Positions 33,338 through 41,308 of a DNA stretch of 51,055 bases are shown here, piece by piece. The stretch's first letter is position 1. Each line of letters begins with the position of its first letter. Source of the stretch: Desulfurococcaceae archaeon (GTDB lineage: Archaea; Thermoproteota; Thermoprotei_A; Sulfolobales; Desulfurococcaceae); contig JAJHQQ010000002.1 of the NCBI GenBank assembly GCA_020833245.1, forward strand, positions 1-51,055. The letters run 5' to 3'. The position numbers and the translations under genes were made by a program. The notes under the pieces were generated by a model. The model did not search any database and was not told the DNA's origin. It saw only the letters and a list, made by a program, of their open reading frames with translations.

Positions 33338-33377
33338 GGTGTTAGACAGAAAAAGTCGAGGTTTTCTGTCTAACACC
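33338..33377. repeat. Palindromic element, copy 2
   Basis: GGTGTTAGACAGAAAA-agtcgagg-TTTTCTGTCTAACACC: a perfect 16-bp stem with an 8-nt loop. The outer 15 left and 11 right bases are identical to copy 1. Upstream flanks of both copies also share GGTCTC and GCGCT. The core differs, so the arms were conserved or copied while the centre changed. Confidence 0.85.
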
Positions 33378-33445
33378 TCATAGCAATAAGCCCCGGGCAC
33401 TCGTGTCCGCCTAGTGTTAGTATCCCTAAAGCCCATTGAATTCGG

Positions 33446-35119
33446 CTACTGTTCGTCTGGGCTCGTAGTAGTGTCTAGTAGTCTGCGGCGCTTCCTAGAC
33501 TGGTATTCTTCGGGTGTTTTCTCGACTACTATTTCGTAGAGTTTAGCGTGGCCTCCGCGTGTTTTTGGTCTTAGGAGTCTGCCTAGGCGCTGTATGAACT
33601 GTCTTCTAGAGCCTGTCCCGGAGACTATTATGCCCACGTTGGCGTCGGGTATGTCTATGCCCTCGTCACCCACAGTTGTGACTACGAGGATTCCCCGCTG
33701 TGCTTGCTTAAACTGCTCTAGTACTCTCTTCCTCTCGCTCTCGGGCATTTCGCCTATTAGTAGTAGCCCCCTCGTTTTCTCCGCTATTTCTCTCGCCTGG
33801 TCAACGTACTGAGTAAACACTATGACCTTGTTTCCCAGCTCGTACTCTCTCAGCGCCAGCTCCACGGCCTTTCTGATCTTGGACTTCGAGTACGCTACGA
33901 GTTTTCGTAGCTCACTGTGAACTCTGAGAGCCTCTATGGAATCTGGTACTCCTCTCCGCGCCTCTTCGAGCACCTCTGTGAAGGGCTTGTTCTTAGCGTA
34001 CTTGTAGTACAAGTCGCGGAGTCTCCTGTACTCTGCGAGCTCGTCTCCGTCTAGTTTAACTCTAATAGTGAATACCTGGTATGGTGCCAAGTACCCCTTT
34101 TCTACTAGTTCACCTGGAGACTTGTAGTAGACTATGCCCCCCATTAGGGGAAAGAGCTCTTCGTGCCTCCCGTCTTCTCTCTCAGGTGTAGCGGATAATC
34201 CCATTCTGTACTTGGCTATGCTGTGTAGAGCTATGTACTTGAACTTATCGGCTGGTAAGTGGTGTACTTCGTCAATTACAATCATGTCGAAGTATGGTGA
34301 TATCTGGTTAATGTACCGGTACCCGCTCTGGTACGTTGTAATAGTTATTGGCGAGAGCCTCTTCTCCTCGCTGTAGAATAAGCCGACCATGCCGGGCGGC
34401 GTAGTAGTGTACTTTAAGATGAAGTCGCGCCACTGGTGTGCCTGCTCTCTAGTGTAGACGACTATGAGAGTTCTCACAGCTACGTGTGTAATAGCCTTCA
34501 ACGCCACAATGCTCTTACCAGCACCAGTTGGTAGAGCTATAATGCCTCTACCACCACTACTAGTCCACGCTTTAAACGCCTCCTCCTGGTAGTCTCTGAG
34601 AGTGATACTCCTCAACTCAGGCTTCACAGTTAGCGGCTTGTGCGCGAGTAGTCCGCGTGGATCTCTGACTTGAAGCCCGAGCCCCCCTAGCTTAGCGACT
34701 AGCTCGCGAGCGTAGTATGGTAAAATCCCCAGTGTAGCGGTGCCCTTCAGCTGATCCACGTTGCGGGTAACCCTCGCGCCTGGGGGTATTAGAGTGAGAG
34801 CGCTCTTTACGAGGCTGCTCGCGACCAGCGGGTACTCTACTCTGACAACCCCCCTAGTAGCGTCCCAGTCCATGCTGACGTAGTACTCGCTAAGAGACTT
34901 CTCGACCTCGCTCCACGAGCCCTCAACTTCAAGCTCTAATTCCTCGACTAGTTGCTTAATTTCACTCAGCGTGTAACCGTTTTGCAGGGCTTTCTTCGCG
35001 TTTAACACGAATACTCTAAATCCCTCCTCTACGCCAGCGTAGTCTGCTATTTTCAGTAGCTCAGTAAAGTCCTCCTCTTCGAGCCAGCGCCTGGTTCTAA
35101 GCCTGATCATCTCCACCAC
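33446..35119 (-). CDS. xpb: XPB-family DNA helicase
   Basis: A 557-residue SF2 helicase related to eukaryotic XPB/Ssl2. It has a damage-recognition-like N-terminal domain, Walker A ALPTGAGKS near residue 197, DEVHH (motif II), the RED signature in SATPEREDG, then helicase domain 2 with VVTTVGDEGIDIP and QFIQRLGRLLRP. Archaeal XPB works in DNA opening or repair, normally beside the nuclease partner Bax1; no Bax1 homologue is recognisable here. Start is GTG 35119 or ATG 35110. It overlaps the upstream 144-residue gene by 14-23 nt. Confidence 0.92.
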   Translation of the reverse strand: MVEMIRLRTRRWLEEEDFTELLKIADYAGVEEGFRVFVLNAKKALQNGYTLSEIKQLVEELELEVEGSWSEVEKSLSEYYVSMDWDATRGVVRVEYPLVASSLVKSALTLIPPGARVTRNVDQLKGTATLGILPYYARELVAKLGGLGLQVRDPRGLLAHKPLTVKPELRSITLRDYQEEAFKAWTSSGGRGIIALPTGAGKSIVALKAITHVAVRTLIVVYTREQAHQWRDFILKYTTTPPGMVGLFYSEEKRLSPITITTYQSGYRYINQISPYFDMIVIDEVHHLPADKFKYIALHSIAKYRMGLSATPEREDGRHEELFPLMGGIVYYKSPGELVEKGYLAPYQVFTIRVKLDGDELAEYRRLRDLYYKYAKNKPFTEVLEEARRGVPDSIEALRVHSELRKLVAYSKSKIRKAVELALREYELGNKVIVFTQYVDQAREIAEKTRGLLLIGEMPESERKRVLEQFKQAQRGILVVTTVGDEGIDIPDANVGIIVSGTGSRRQFIQRLGRLLRPKTRGGHAKLYEIVVEKTPEEYQSRKRRRLLDTTTSPDEQ

Positions 35120-35531
35120 TTACATATGCGAGGACTTCGCTTGAGGGGTAGCGGTAAGTACTCCAGGCTACGCCGCTATCACTGCATATAGCGTAGTAGA
35201 CGCCTAGTGACCGCGACTTATCCATGTAGAAGCTCACTCGTCCTCCCTCTTTCACAATGTAATTAGCGTGTTTAAAAAGCAGCGTGGTTTTCCAGTCTAT
35301 GAGCCTGTTCTCGTCTAGCTGAATATGCACGCCCACGACGTCAACTAGTATGTCACCTTGATGCGTAGGGGTCAGCGAGAGGACTAAGCAGAGTTCTAGG
35401 TCTTCGCACTCACCACAGAGCTCTAGTAGATCCCAGCCCAGAGCTACTCCCGTGTCTAGAGCTGAGAGCACCAGTGGTGTCTTTAAGTTAAACTTCTCGG
35501 CTCTACTGCTCAGAGTGTACGAGGATTTCAC
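35097..35531 (-). CDS. Unknown protein coupled to XPB
   Basis: A 144-residue protein that I do not recognise. The N-terminus is strand-rich (TPLVLSALDTGVALGWDLLELC), with Cys39, Cys42 and Cys48 in CGECEDLELC. Further segments VDVVGVHIQLDE and GGRVSFYMDKSRSLGVYYAIC are beta-type. Its 3' end overlaps the xpb start by 14-23 nt, so translation is coupled and a functional link with XPB is likely (inference). It does not look like Bax1. A TATA-like TTTTAAGTAC (minus, 35572-35582) lies about 45 nt upstream. Confidence 0.7.
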   Translation of the reverse strand: MKSSYTLSSRAEKFNLKTPLVLSALDTGVALGWDLLELCGECEDLELCLVLSLTPTHQGDILVDVVGVHIQLDENRLIDWKTTLLFKHANYIVKEGGRVSFYMDKSRSLGVYYAICSDSGVAWSTYRYPSSEVLAYVSGGDDQA

Positions 35532-35669
35532 GTGTATCGCCGCGTGGGTTTTTCATCAAGTTTTCTATCAGTACTTAAAACCCCGCTCATCTGTGTACTG
35601 AGTATTCTCCTCACCTCTTTTAATTATTACCTTTTTAAACACTTAATTTAATCTAGAGTGTGACTAGTA

Positions 35670-36494
35670 GTGAGGTCTAGGGTTATGAGGGTTAAGTCTA
35701 GGTATAGGCAACTAGTTGTCAGGAAGCCACTTGAACACGAGGTTTCAGTATTCGCGGAGAAAATAGTGAGGGGTTACGGTGGAACTAAGGCGGATAGGTT
35801 AAAGCTTAGATTACTAGCTAGAGATGTGTTGAGGCTACTGAAGCCAGTAATGTCGTATAGAGACCTGTATAGCATAACTGGTCTACCAGAGTCTGTTCTG
35901 TGTAGGTATGTTAAAGGCTCAATACTCCCTAGTTTTGAGCAGGCTGTTAGAATATTAGCTAAAATAGCGCTCTCAGTAGACTTGAACTACCTGCTAAAAG
36001 ACCTAGTTGAGCAGGAAAAGAGCCCAGTTATAGACTTACTGCGAGTGCTTAAAGACCCCTACATCGCGAGGCTCTTAGCTACTATTGTAATGCTCGAGCT
36101 AGTTGGCAAAGAAATAACTAAAATAGTAGCTACAGCCGAGGCAGTACTACCCATAGTCTCCCTTATCTCAGTTGAGTTCAACGCGCCCGTAGTGCTAGTT
36201 AAGAGGAGGAGCTATCCCGGCGTCCAGTACTACAGCACGACTATCATGAAGAGCCCCAAGGACATAGAATCTCTATTTGTCGACAGAGACCTCATTAGTA
36301 AAAAAGACAGGCTACTAGTCGTAGCAGACGTGGTGTACACGGGTAGGACGCTTGAAGCCGTCTTACAGATCCTCGAGAAGTCCAAGGCGGAGGTAGTAGA
36401 CGTAATAGCAGTACTGGGGCTTGGTAGGCACTGGGAAGAGAGGCTAAAACCCTACAATGTTAAAGTACTCTCAGTAGTCCCCTTTGAGCTCTAG
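35670..36494 (+). CDS. HTH-phosphoribosyltransferase-like regulator (GfcR/PurR type)
   Basis: A 274-residue protein with an N-terminal helix-turn-helix (about 60-98, SYRDLYSITGLPESVLCRYV) and a C-terminal type I PRTase fold (about 135-270). The PRPP loop reads VVADVVYTGRTLEAV near 213-227, a variant of the VVDDVxTTGxT motif. Haloarchaeal GfcR and bacterial PurR share this architecture and act as regulators rather than enzymes. The next gene starts directly after its stop. Start GTG 35670 or ATG 35685. A+T-rich promoter sequences lie at 35630-35655. Confidence 0.82.
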   Translation: MRSRVMRVKSRYRQLVVRKPLEHEVSVFAEKIVRGYGGTKADRLKLRLLARDVLRLLKPVMSYRDLYSITGLPESVLCRYVKGSILPSFEQAVRILAKIALSVDLNYLLKDLVEQEKSPVIDLLRVLKDPYIARLLATIVMLELVGKEITKIVATAEAVLPIVSLISVEFNAPVVLVKRRSYPGVQYYSTTIMKSPKDIESLFVDRDLISKKDRLLVVADVVYTGRTLEAVLQILEKSKAEVVDVIAVLGLGRHWEERLKPYNVKVLSVVPFEL

Positions 36495-36980
36495 TTGAAA
36501 TACAACTCCCCTATAAAAGGCGTTATCCTAGTTACTCTTAGTGTAGAGGTTACTAGAGAGGTGTCTAGAACGCTGTCTATTGAGGAGACAGTTAAAGTAG
36601 ACTCTAAGGGCAGGGTTACTATTCCAGCATCTATCAGAGAGCTGTTCAACATCAGAGAGGGCATGTACCTCTTAATGGTCGCCGACAAGAACACTCGAGA
36701 AATTAAACTAGTTCCTCTACCAGTAGCGGCTAAGCTCATGAGGATTAAAGTACTAGTGGAGGACCGAGTAGGAGTACTCGCAGAGCTAACGAACTTCTTA
36801 GCGGGCCTCAACGTAGATATCGTGTCAACTAAGTGCGTTGTATTAAAGCGCGAGGAGCTTGGCGAGTGCGAGATGATAGTTGATACTAGTAGGAGCAATG
36901 TTACTAGTACAGAGGCCCTGGCGAGTAGGCTTAAAACACTCGAGCCTGTCAGAGAAATTGAAATATCAGTCTTAGCGTAG
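36495..36980 (+). CDS. AbrB/SpoVT-ACT fusion regulator
   Basis: A 161-residue fusion. Residues ~30-75 form a swapped-hairpin AbrB domain (VKVDSKGRVTIPASIRELF, then IREGMYLLMVAD). Residues ~82-160 form an ACT domain (IKVLVEDRVGVLAELTNFL; CEMIVDTSR), normally an amino-acid sensor. This makes a compact ligand-responsive DNA-binding protein. TTG 36495 begins immediately after the preceding TAG, so the two regulators are made together. There is no toxin partner, so this is not an antitoxin pair. Confidence 0.87.
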   Translation: MKYNSPIKGVILVTLSVEVTREVSRTLSIEETVKVDSKGRVTIPASIRELFNIREGMYLLMVADKNTREIKLVPLPVAAKLMRIKVLVEDRVGVLAELTNFLAGLNVDIVSTKCVVLKREELGECEMIVDTSRSNVTSTEALASRLKTLEPVREIEISVLA

Positions 36981-37766
36981 GTGTCCGCGTCTTTGAGTAG
37001 AGTATTGTATACTGGTTGCTGTGGTTTCCCGTGCGCGAGGAGAAAATACTACGAGTACTTTAAAGTAGTAGAGCTTCAAAACACCTTCTACGAATTACCG
37101 TCTACCGAGTGGGCTTTAAATTTGAGGTCCGAAGCGCCAGGAGACTTCGTGTTCACGGTTAAAGCCTGGCAGGTGATAACTCACCCCAGTACGTCGCCTA
37201 CTTGGAGCAGGATGAAGAGGCGTGTAGAGGGTAGCTTGGAGAACTACGGATACTTAAAGCCCACGCGTGAAAACTTAAACGCGCTGGAGAAGACGCTGGG
37301 AGTAGCGCGGGCTCTTAAATCAGAGTTCATAGTTCTCCAAACACCTGGAAGTATGCCTTATAGTGGTGAGAGCGTAAAGTGGGTTAGTGAGTTCTTTGAG
37401 AGTGCTAGGAGCCTACTACGCGGTGGCGAGGTCTTAGGCTGGGAGCCGAGAGGTGACTGGCTTAGAGCCCCGGAGCTGGGGAGTATACTAGAGAGGTACG
37501 GGGTTGTACACGTAGTAGACATATTTAGAAATAGGCCGCTCTACAAGCACCAGGGTATTCTATACGTGAGGCTTCACGGAATAGGCCCTGGAGAGGTGAA
37601 TTACAGCTACGTATACACTGAGAAAGACCTAGTAGAGCTAAAAGCGAGGATTTTACAAGAGGATTTTCAAGTAGCATTCGTGTTATTTAACAACGTAAAA
37701 ATGCTGAATAATGCTCTTGAATTCAAAAAGCTACTAGAAACAGAGAAGGGGCTCACAGTCTTCTAG
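36981..37766 (+). CDS. DUF72 (YecE-like) protein
   Basis: A 261-residue protein of the DUF72 family, a TIM-barrel of unknown reaction. Family marks: VLYTGCCGFP at the start, VVELQNTFYELPS, FVFTVKAWQVITHP, GWEPRGDWL, and YVRLHGIGPGEVNYSYVYT near the end. GTG 36981 follows the AbrB-ACT stop with no gap, so it is the third cistron of the regulator operon, with zero-base spacing at both junctions. Confidence 0.9.
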   Translation: MSASLSRVLYTGCCGFPCARRKYYEYFKVVELQNTFYELPSTEWALNLRSEAPGDFVFTVKAWQVITHPSTSPTWSRMKRRVEGSLENYGYLKPTRENLNALEKTLGVARALKSEFIVLQTPGSMPYSGESVKWVSEFFESARSLLRGGEVLGWEPRGDWLRAPELGSILERYGVVHVVDIFRNRPLYKHQGILYVRLHGIGPGEVNYSYVYTEKDLVELKARILQEDFQVAFVLFNNVKMLNNALEFKKLLETEKGLTVF

Positions 37767-37807
37767 GGTAATGCTCGCTCTAAACTCAACTAGCACTAGG
37801 AGGACTC

Positions 37808-38881
37808 TTAGGAGTGCTTTTTACTCATAGTTCTAGGTATTGTCTCGTTGTAGGGGGGTTTAATTACACCTAGCTCTGTTATAATTGCTGATACTAAGTC
37901 AGGGTCTGTTACGTCAAATGCGTAGTTGTACACGTCTACAGTCTCTACTGTTATTGGCTGACCCATAATGTACTTGACTTCACCGGGGTCTCTCTCCTCT
38001 ATTACAACCTGGTCTATTGTGTGCTCTAAGTCAATAGTGCTTGTTGGAGCGGCAACGTAAAATGGCACTTCGTGTCTGCTGGCAGCTAGGGCTATCATGT
38101 AGGTCCCGATTTTATTTACAACGTAGCCGTCTCTCGTCACTCTGTCTGCGCCGACTACGACTAGATCAATTTTCTCCTTCCTCATAAGCAAGCCCACGGC
38201 GTTATCGGTTACGAGTGTTACTGGTATTCCCTCTTTAACCAGCTCGTAAACCGTTAACCTAGCGCCTTGGAGCAGAGGCCTGGTCTCTGTGGCTATCACT
38301 CTGATCCTCTTCCCCCTATACCACGCTACTCTAATCACACCTAGAGCCGTACCATAAGCTGACGTGGCTAGCGCTCCGGCGTTGCAGTGTGTTAGAATGG
38401 TAGCGTTGTCTGGGACGAGCTCGGCTCCATACTCGCCTATTTTTAAGTTGGCTTCTACATCCTCTCTGTACACTTCTAGTGCTGTCTCTACGAGTTTTCT
38501 AGCTATAGTGTACGTGTCACTTGTCTTGTTTACTGCTTCTCTCAGTGTTCTCTGCATTTTAGTGAGCGCGTAGAACAAGTTGTAGGCTGTGGGCCTTGTT
38601 TTCAGTAATGTGTGTATAGCACTGTTAACTAGGCTAGTGAACTCCTCAACCCCCCTACCGGCTACTTTCAGCGCATAGGCTCCAATAGTTAGAGCCGCAG
38701 CGACTCCTATAGCTGGGGCTCCTCTAATCTCCATGTCTTTAATGGCGACCGCTACTCTAACAGGGTCGCTTGAGCAGGTAACTTCCTCTTCACAAGGGAG
38801 TTTCTTAGTGTTAATCCAGCATATTTCCCCCGTACTCTCATTGAACCAGACTGCTTTAACAACTACTGGGTAAGGGTACAT
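37808..38881 (-). CDS. mtnA: Methylthioribose-1-phosphate isomerase (eIF2B-alpha-like)
   Basis: A 357-residue member of the MtnA/eIF2B-alpha family. Substrate-site residues of the MtnA group are visible: RGAPAIGVAAA near residues 53-63, the catalytic Cys in THCNAGALAT near 164-173, and the catalytic Asp in GADRV near 244. These favour methionine-salvage isomerase over ribose-1,5-bisphosphate isomerase, though the substrate is not certain. It is a single gene, convergent with the DUF72 operon. Confidence 0.88.
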   Translation of the reverse strand: MYPYPVVVKAVWFNESTGEICWINTKKLPCEEEVTCSSDPVRVAVAIKDMEIRGAPAIGVAAALTIGAYALKVAGRGVEEFTSLVNSAIHTLLKTRPTAYNLFYALTKMQRTLREAVNKTSDTYTIARKLVETALEVYREDVEANLKIGEYGAELVPDNATILTHCNAGALATSAYGTALGVIRVAWYRGKRIRVIATETRPLLQGARLTVYELVKEGIPVTLVTDNAVGLLMRKEKIDLVVVGADRVTRDGYVVNKIGTYMIALAASRHEVPFYVAAPTSTIDLEHTIDQVVIEERDPGEVKYIMGQPITVETVDVYNYAFDVTDPDLVSAIITELGVIKPPYNETIPRTMSKKHS

Positions 38882-38975
38882 GTTGCATTACACCAATTGC
38901 TACTATGTAGTCTAGTTATGCCCTCTAAGATTATAAAACACTCGAGAACTCTGTGGTCGAGGAGCTTTCTCCCAG

Positions 38976-39200
38976 CTACGTAGAGGACTCTTCTAACTTT
39001 TTGCTAATGTTGAAAATAGTTATAGTTACCAGCCTATTGTCTTTTAAGCCGAGAACTATATCGCTGTCTTCAACTAGTAGTTCTTCATCGGGCTGTTCTT
39101 CTACTCGCCCTATTAGTATGCGAAGCGTGTCTGTCTGGCGATCATAGTCGAGAGTAATAGTTGTTGGTAATTCGACTACGCACTTTCTAGTAGAATCCAT
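38976..39200 (-). CDS. DUF2283-like small protein
   Basis: A 74-residue protein from ATG 39200, with AGGAGATTAGG as ribosome binding site. The pattern LDYDRQTDTLRILIG ... DSDIVLGLKDNRLVTITIFNISKKL is that of DUF2283, a small beta-rich domain of unknown function. An upstream TTG (39230) would add ten residues and a 20-nt overlap with the preceding gene; with ATG 39200 the two are 10 nt apart. It forms a pair with the Cys-cluster protein. Confidence 0.72.
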   Translation of the reverse strand: MDSTRKCVVELPTTITLDYDRQTDTLRILIGRVEEQPDEELLVEDSDIVLGLKDNRLVTITIFNISKKLEESST

Positions 39201-39210
39201 GCCTAATCTC

Positions 39211-39525
39211 CTATAGCGGGGAGAGGACAACGTCTTGGAAGTCTAGTGGTAGTGGCTTATTCTTAGACTTGTACTCGTCGAATCTCGCCTCTAGAAATGA
39301 CCTGAAAACAGGGCAAGTTTCAAACTTACCCTCTCTCTCGCACTTAATACCCATGCCAATAAAGCACATTTTAGTTCTCTTATCGAAGTAGGGGCAGAGC
39401 TTGTGGTACTGCTTAGCACTCTTAAGTATTCTGTTAACCCACCTCTGCTTCTCATCGGTTTTCTTCTCGGACTTCTCCATGAGCGCCTCCATTAGGTCTT
39501 TCTCAGAGATCTTAGTTGACATCAT
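39211..39525 (-). CDS. Small Cys-cluster protein, unknown
   Basis: A 104-residue protein with a helical, charged N-terminus and four cysteines in CPYF-(x7)-CFIGMGIKC-(x6)-CPVF (about residues 44-73), a likely metal or Fe-S site. No family is recognised with certainty. The start ATG 39525 follows GGAGGTGAG. A TATA box (TATTTTAAGG, minus, about 39559-39568) lies upstream. It is the first gene of a two-gene unit with the DUF2283 protein. Confidence 0.72.
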   Translation of the reverse strand: MMSTKISEKDLMEALMEKSEKKTDEKQRWVNRILKSAKQYHKLCPYFDKRTKMCFIGMGIKCEREGKFETCPVFRSFLEARFDEYKSKNKPLPLDFQDVVLSPL

Positions 39526-39612
39526 CTCACCTCCTTCTTAATAATCAGTAATTATACCTTAAAATAATCCAGAGGAGCAGTTTTAACGAGAAAGCCTGCT
39601 GGAGGGGGTGCC

Positions 39613-40767
39613 TTGAATTTAAAGCTGAGTAGTGAGGTCACGCGTGATCTGAGGTTAGTTTATGGTAGCTTACTAGAGCAAGTTATTAAGCGCCTCTATA
39701 CGCCGCCGAGGAGGATTTACGCTAGAGTAAATACTCTCAGGGCTTCACGTAGAGAAGTACTAGAGCTTCTAAGTAGAGAAGGCGTTGTGGCTCACCCGGA
39801 TGAGCGCGTTGACGAGGCTATTTACTTCGAGGTAGAGGGGCCTTTTAGAGTAGAGTGCTCAGCGACCGGCAGGATTATTGTTGACTCGAGAACAGCTGCG
39901 TCTCTAATGCTCGGGGCAAACCTGTATCGTCCAGGGGTTTTGTGGTCAACTCGCTTCGATAAGGGTGAGAAACTGCTCGTCACTACTAGGGAGGGCGCTG
40001 TGGTAGCCTGTATTGAAGCCGCTGTGTCTTACAGTGAAATGGTAAGAGCGAGGAGGGGTCTTGTGGGAGTTAATGTGTCTTCGCCTTACAGGGCTCCTAA
40101 AATATCAGAGACATCTGCCTATCTAAGGGGTTTAATTTACCCGCAGAGCCTTCCGAGTATTATTACTACGCGTGTATTAAACCCTGGTAGAGGGGAGTTA
40201 ATTGTAGACATGAACGCCTCTCCAGGGGGTAAAACAAGCCACATCGTCCAGTTAACGCACGGAAAGTCTCTCGTGCTAGCCTTCGACAGGAGTGTAAGTA
40301 AGATAACAGTTCTTCAAAACACGCTCCGTAGGCTTCAACTAGATGTAAGTGTTCTCGCAATTCCCTGCGACTCAAGGTACTTGCACTTAGACATGAACTT
40401 GCGGGGAAAGGCTGACAGGGTCATAATAGATCCACCGTGTAGTAACCTGGGTGTGAGGCCGCTCGAGGAGTCAAGAGAGTGGAGAGACATTGTCAACTTG
40501 TCTGAATACCAGAGGCAGTTCATTAAGTCTGCGAGGGAGCTCTTAAAGCCCGGTGGTGTACTAGTCTACTCGACTTGCACAGTGACTTTTAAGGAAAACG
40601 AGGAGAACATTGTTTACGCCGTTGAGGAGCTGGGCTTCACGGCGCGTGAGCCGGAGGTAGAAGTCCCCTACGCTGAGAAGGTCTCTTATAGAGGTGTAGT
40701 CGCCTACAGGTTCTCGCCAATTCTACATGACATGCCAGGCTACTTCATAGCGCTCCTCGAGAAGTAG
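39613..40767 (+). CDS. NSUN-type RNA m5C methyltransferase with PUA domain
   Basis: A 384-residue SAM-dependent RNA cytosine-C5 methyltransferase. A PUA domain is inserted near the N-terminus (about 85-170, FRVECSATGRIIVDSRTAAS, LVTTREGAVVAC), as in human NSUN6 and its archaeal relatives. The catalytic core shows VDMNASPGGKTSHIVQL near 197-213, IDPPCSNLG with the release Cys, and VYSTCTVT with the catalytic Cys. tRNA is the likely substrate. TTG start at 39613 after GGAGGGGGTG. The 3' end overlaps nob1 by 23 nt. Confidence 0.9.
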   Translation: MNLKLSSEVTRDLRLVYGSLLEQVIKRLYTPPRRIYARVNTLRASRREVLELLSREGVVAHPDERVDEAIYFEVEGPFRVECSATGRIIVDSRTAASLMLGANLYRPGVLWSTRFDKGEKLLVTTREGAVVACIEAAVSYSEMVRARRGLVGVNVSSPYRAPKISETSAYLRGLIYPQSLPSIITTRVLNPGRGELIVDMNASPGGKTSHIVQLTHGKSLVLAFDRSVSKITVLQNTLRRLQLDVSVLAIPCDSRYLHLDMNLRGKADRVIIDPPCSNLGVRPLEESREWRDIVNLSEYQRQFIKSARELLKPGGVLVYSTCTVTFKENEENIVYAVEELGFTAREPEVEVPYAEKVSYRGVVAYRFSPILHDMPGYFIALLEK

Positions 40768-41308
40768 GGAGTTCACTGCTCTTTTTTCGAGTTAGTAGGA
40801 CGCCGCAGAGTGGACAGATCTCTTCTCCCGGATTACTGGGAGTGTAGTAGCAGAGAGGGCAGTACACAGTGTACCGTATGAACCTTGCTATCCCCCTCGT
40901 TCTCAGCGGCTTAAAAGAGATCTTTAACCCGTAAAGAGTATTCTGAATATCGTAGTCGTCTGTTATGACTATCACGTCGCGGTATTTTTCCTTCAGCATT
41001 AGAGCCAGGGCGATTACGTGTATATCAGTCGTGGAGAGCCTGTTAATTAAGCCGGTGTTTCTCACCGCTCTCAGAGCACTCTCCAAGTAGTCCTTGTCGG
41101 GGTCAATAACCCTGATTACTTCGAGGTCGATTGCCTCAATAAGGGCTTGTTTGTTGTCAGGGTCTTTTACCTCATTAACAGCTAGGCTCACCGTGAAGAC
41201 ATCGAGCCTTGTTCTCGGAAGTAACCTATAGTACTTAGCTAGTAAAGCGCCCGTGTCTAGCACTACGGCTATTTTTCCACTAGATGCGAGCTCGCTGTGC
41301 AAGTACAA
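40745..41308 (-). CDS. nob1: Nob1-type rRNA endonuclease (PIN + zinc ribbon)
   Basis: A 187-residue protein with a PIN nuclease domain (Asp in VVLDTGALL, Glu in SLAVNEVKD, acidic STTDIHVIALAL and VITDDYDIQN) and a C-terminal zinc ribbon (CPLCYY, CPLCG). This is the archaeal Nob1 layout; it cuts the 3' end of 16S rRNA precursor. The start is uncertain (TTG 41308 or an inner TTG), overlapping the 3' end of nadK by up to 29 nt. It converges on the NSUN gene. Confidence 0.9.
   Translation of the reverse strand: MYLHSELASSGKIAVVLDTGALLAKYYRLLPRTRLDVFTVSLAVNEVKDPDNKQALIEAIDLEVIRVIDPDKDYLESALRAVRNTGLINRLSTTDIHVIALALMLKEKYRDVIVITDDYDIQNTLYGLKISFKPLRTRGIARFIRYTVYCPLCYYTPSNPGEEICPLCGVLLTRKKSSELPTSRGAL

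Noticed and set aside
36495-36980. AbrB-domain protein as an antitoxin
   Set aside because: It is fused to an ACT domain and its neighbours are not toxins.
40745-41308. PIN-domain toxin
   Set aside because: The PIN domain is followed by a zinc ribbon in the Nob1 arrangement, and no antitoxin is adjacent.
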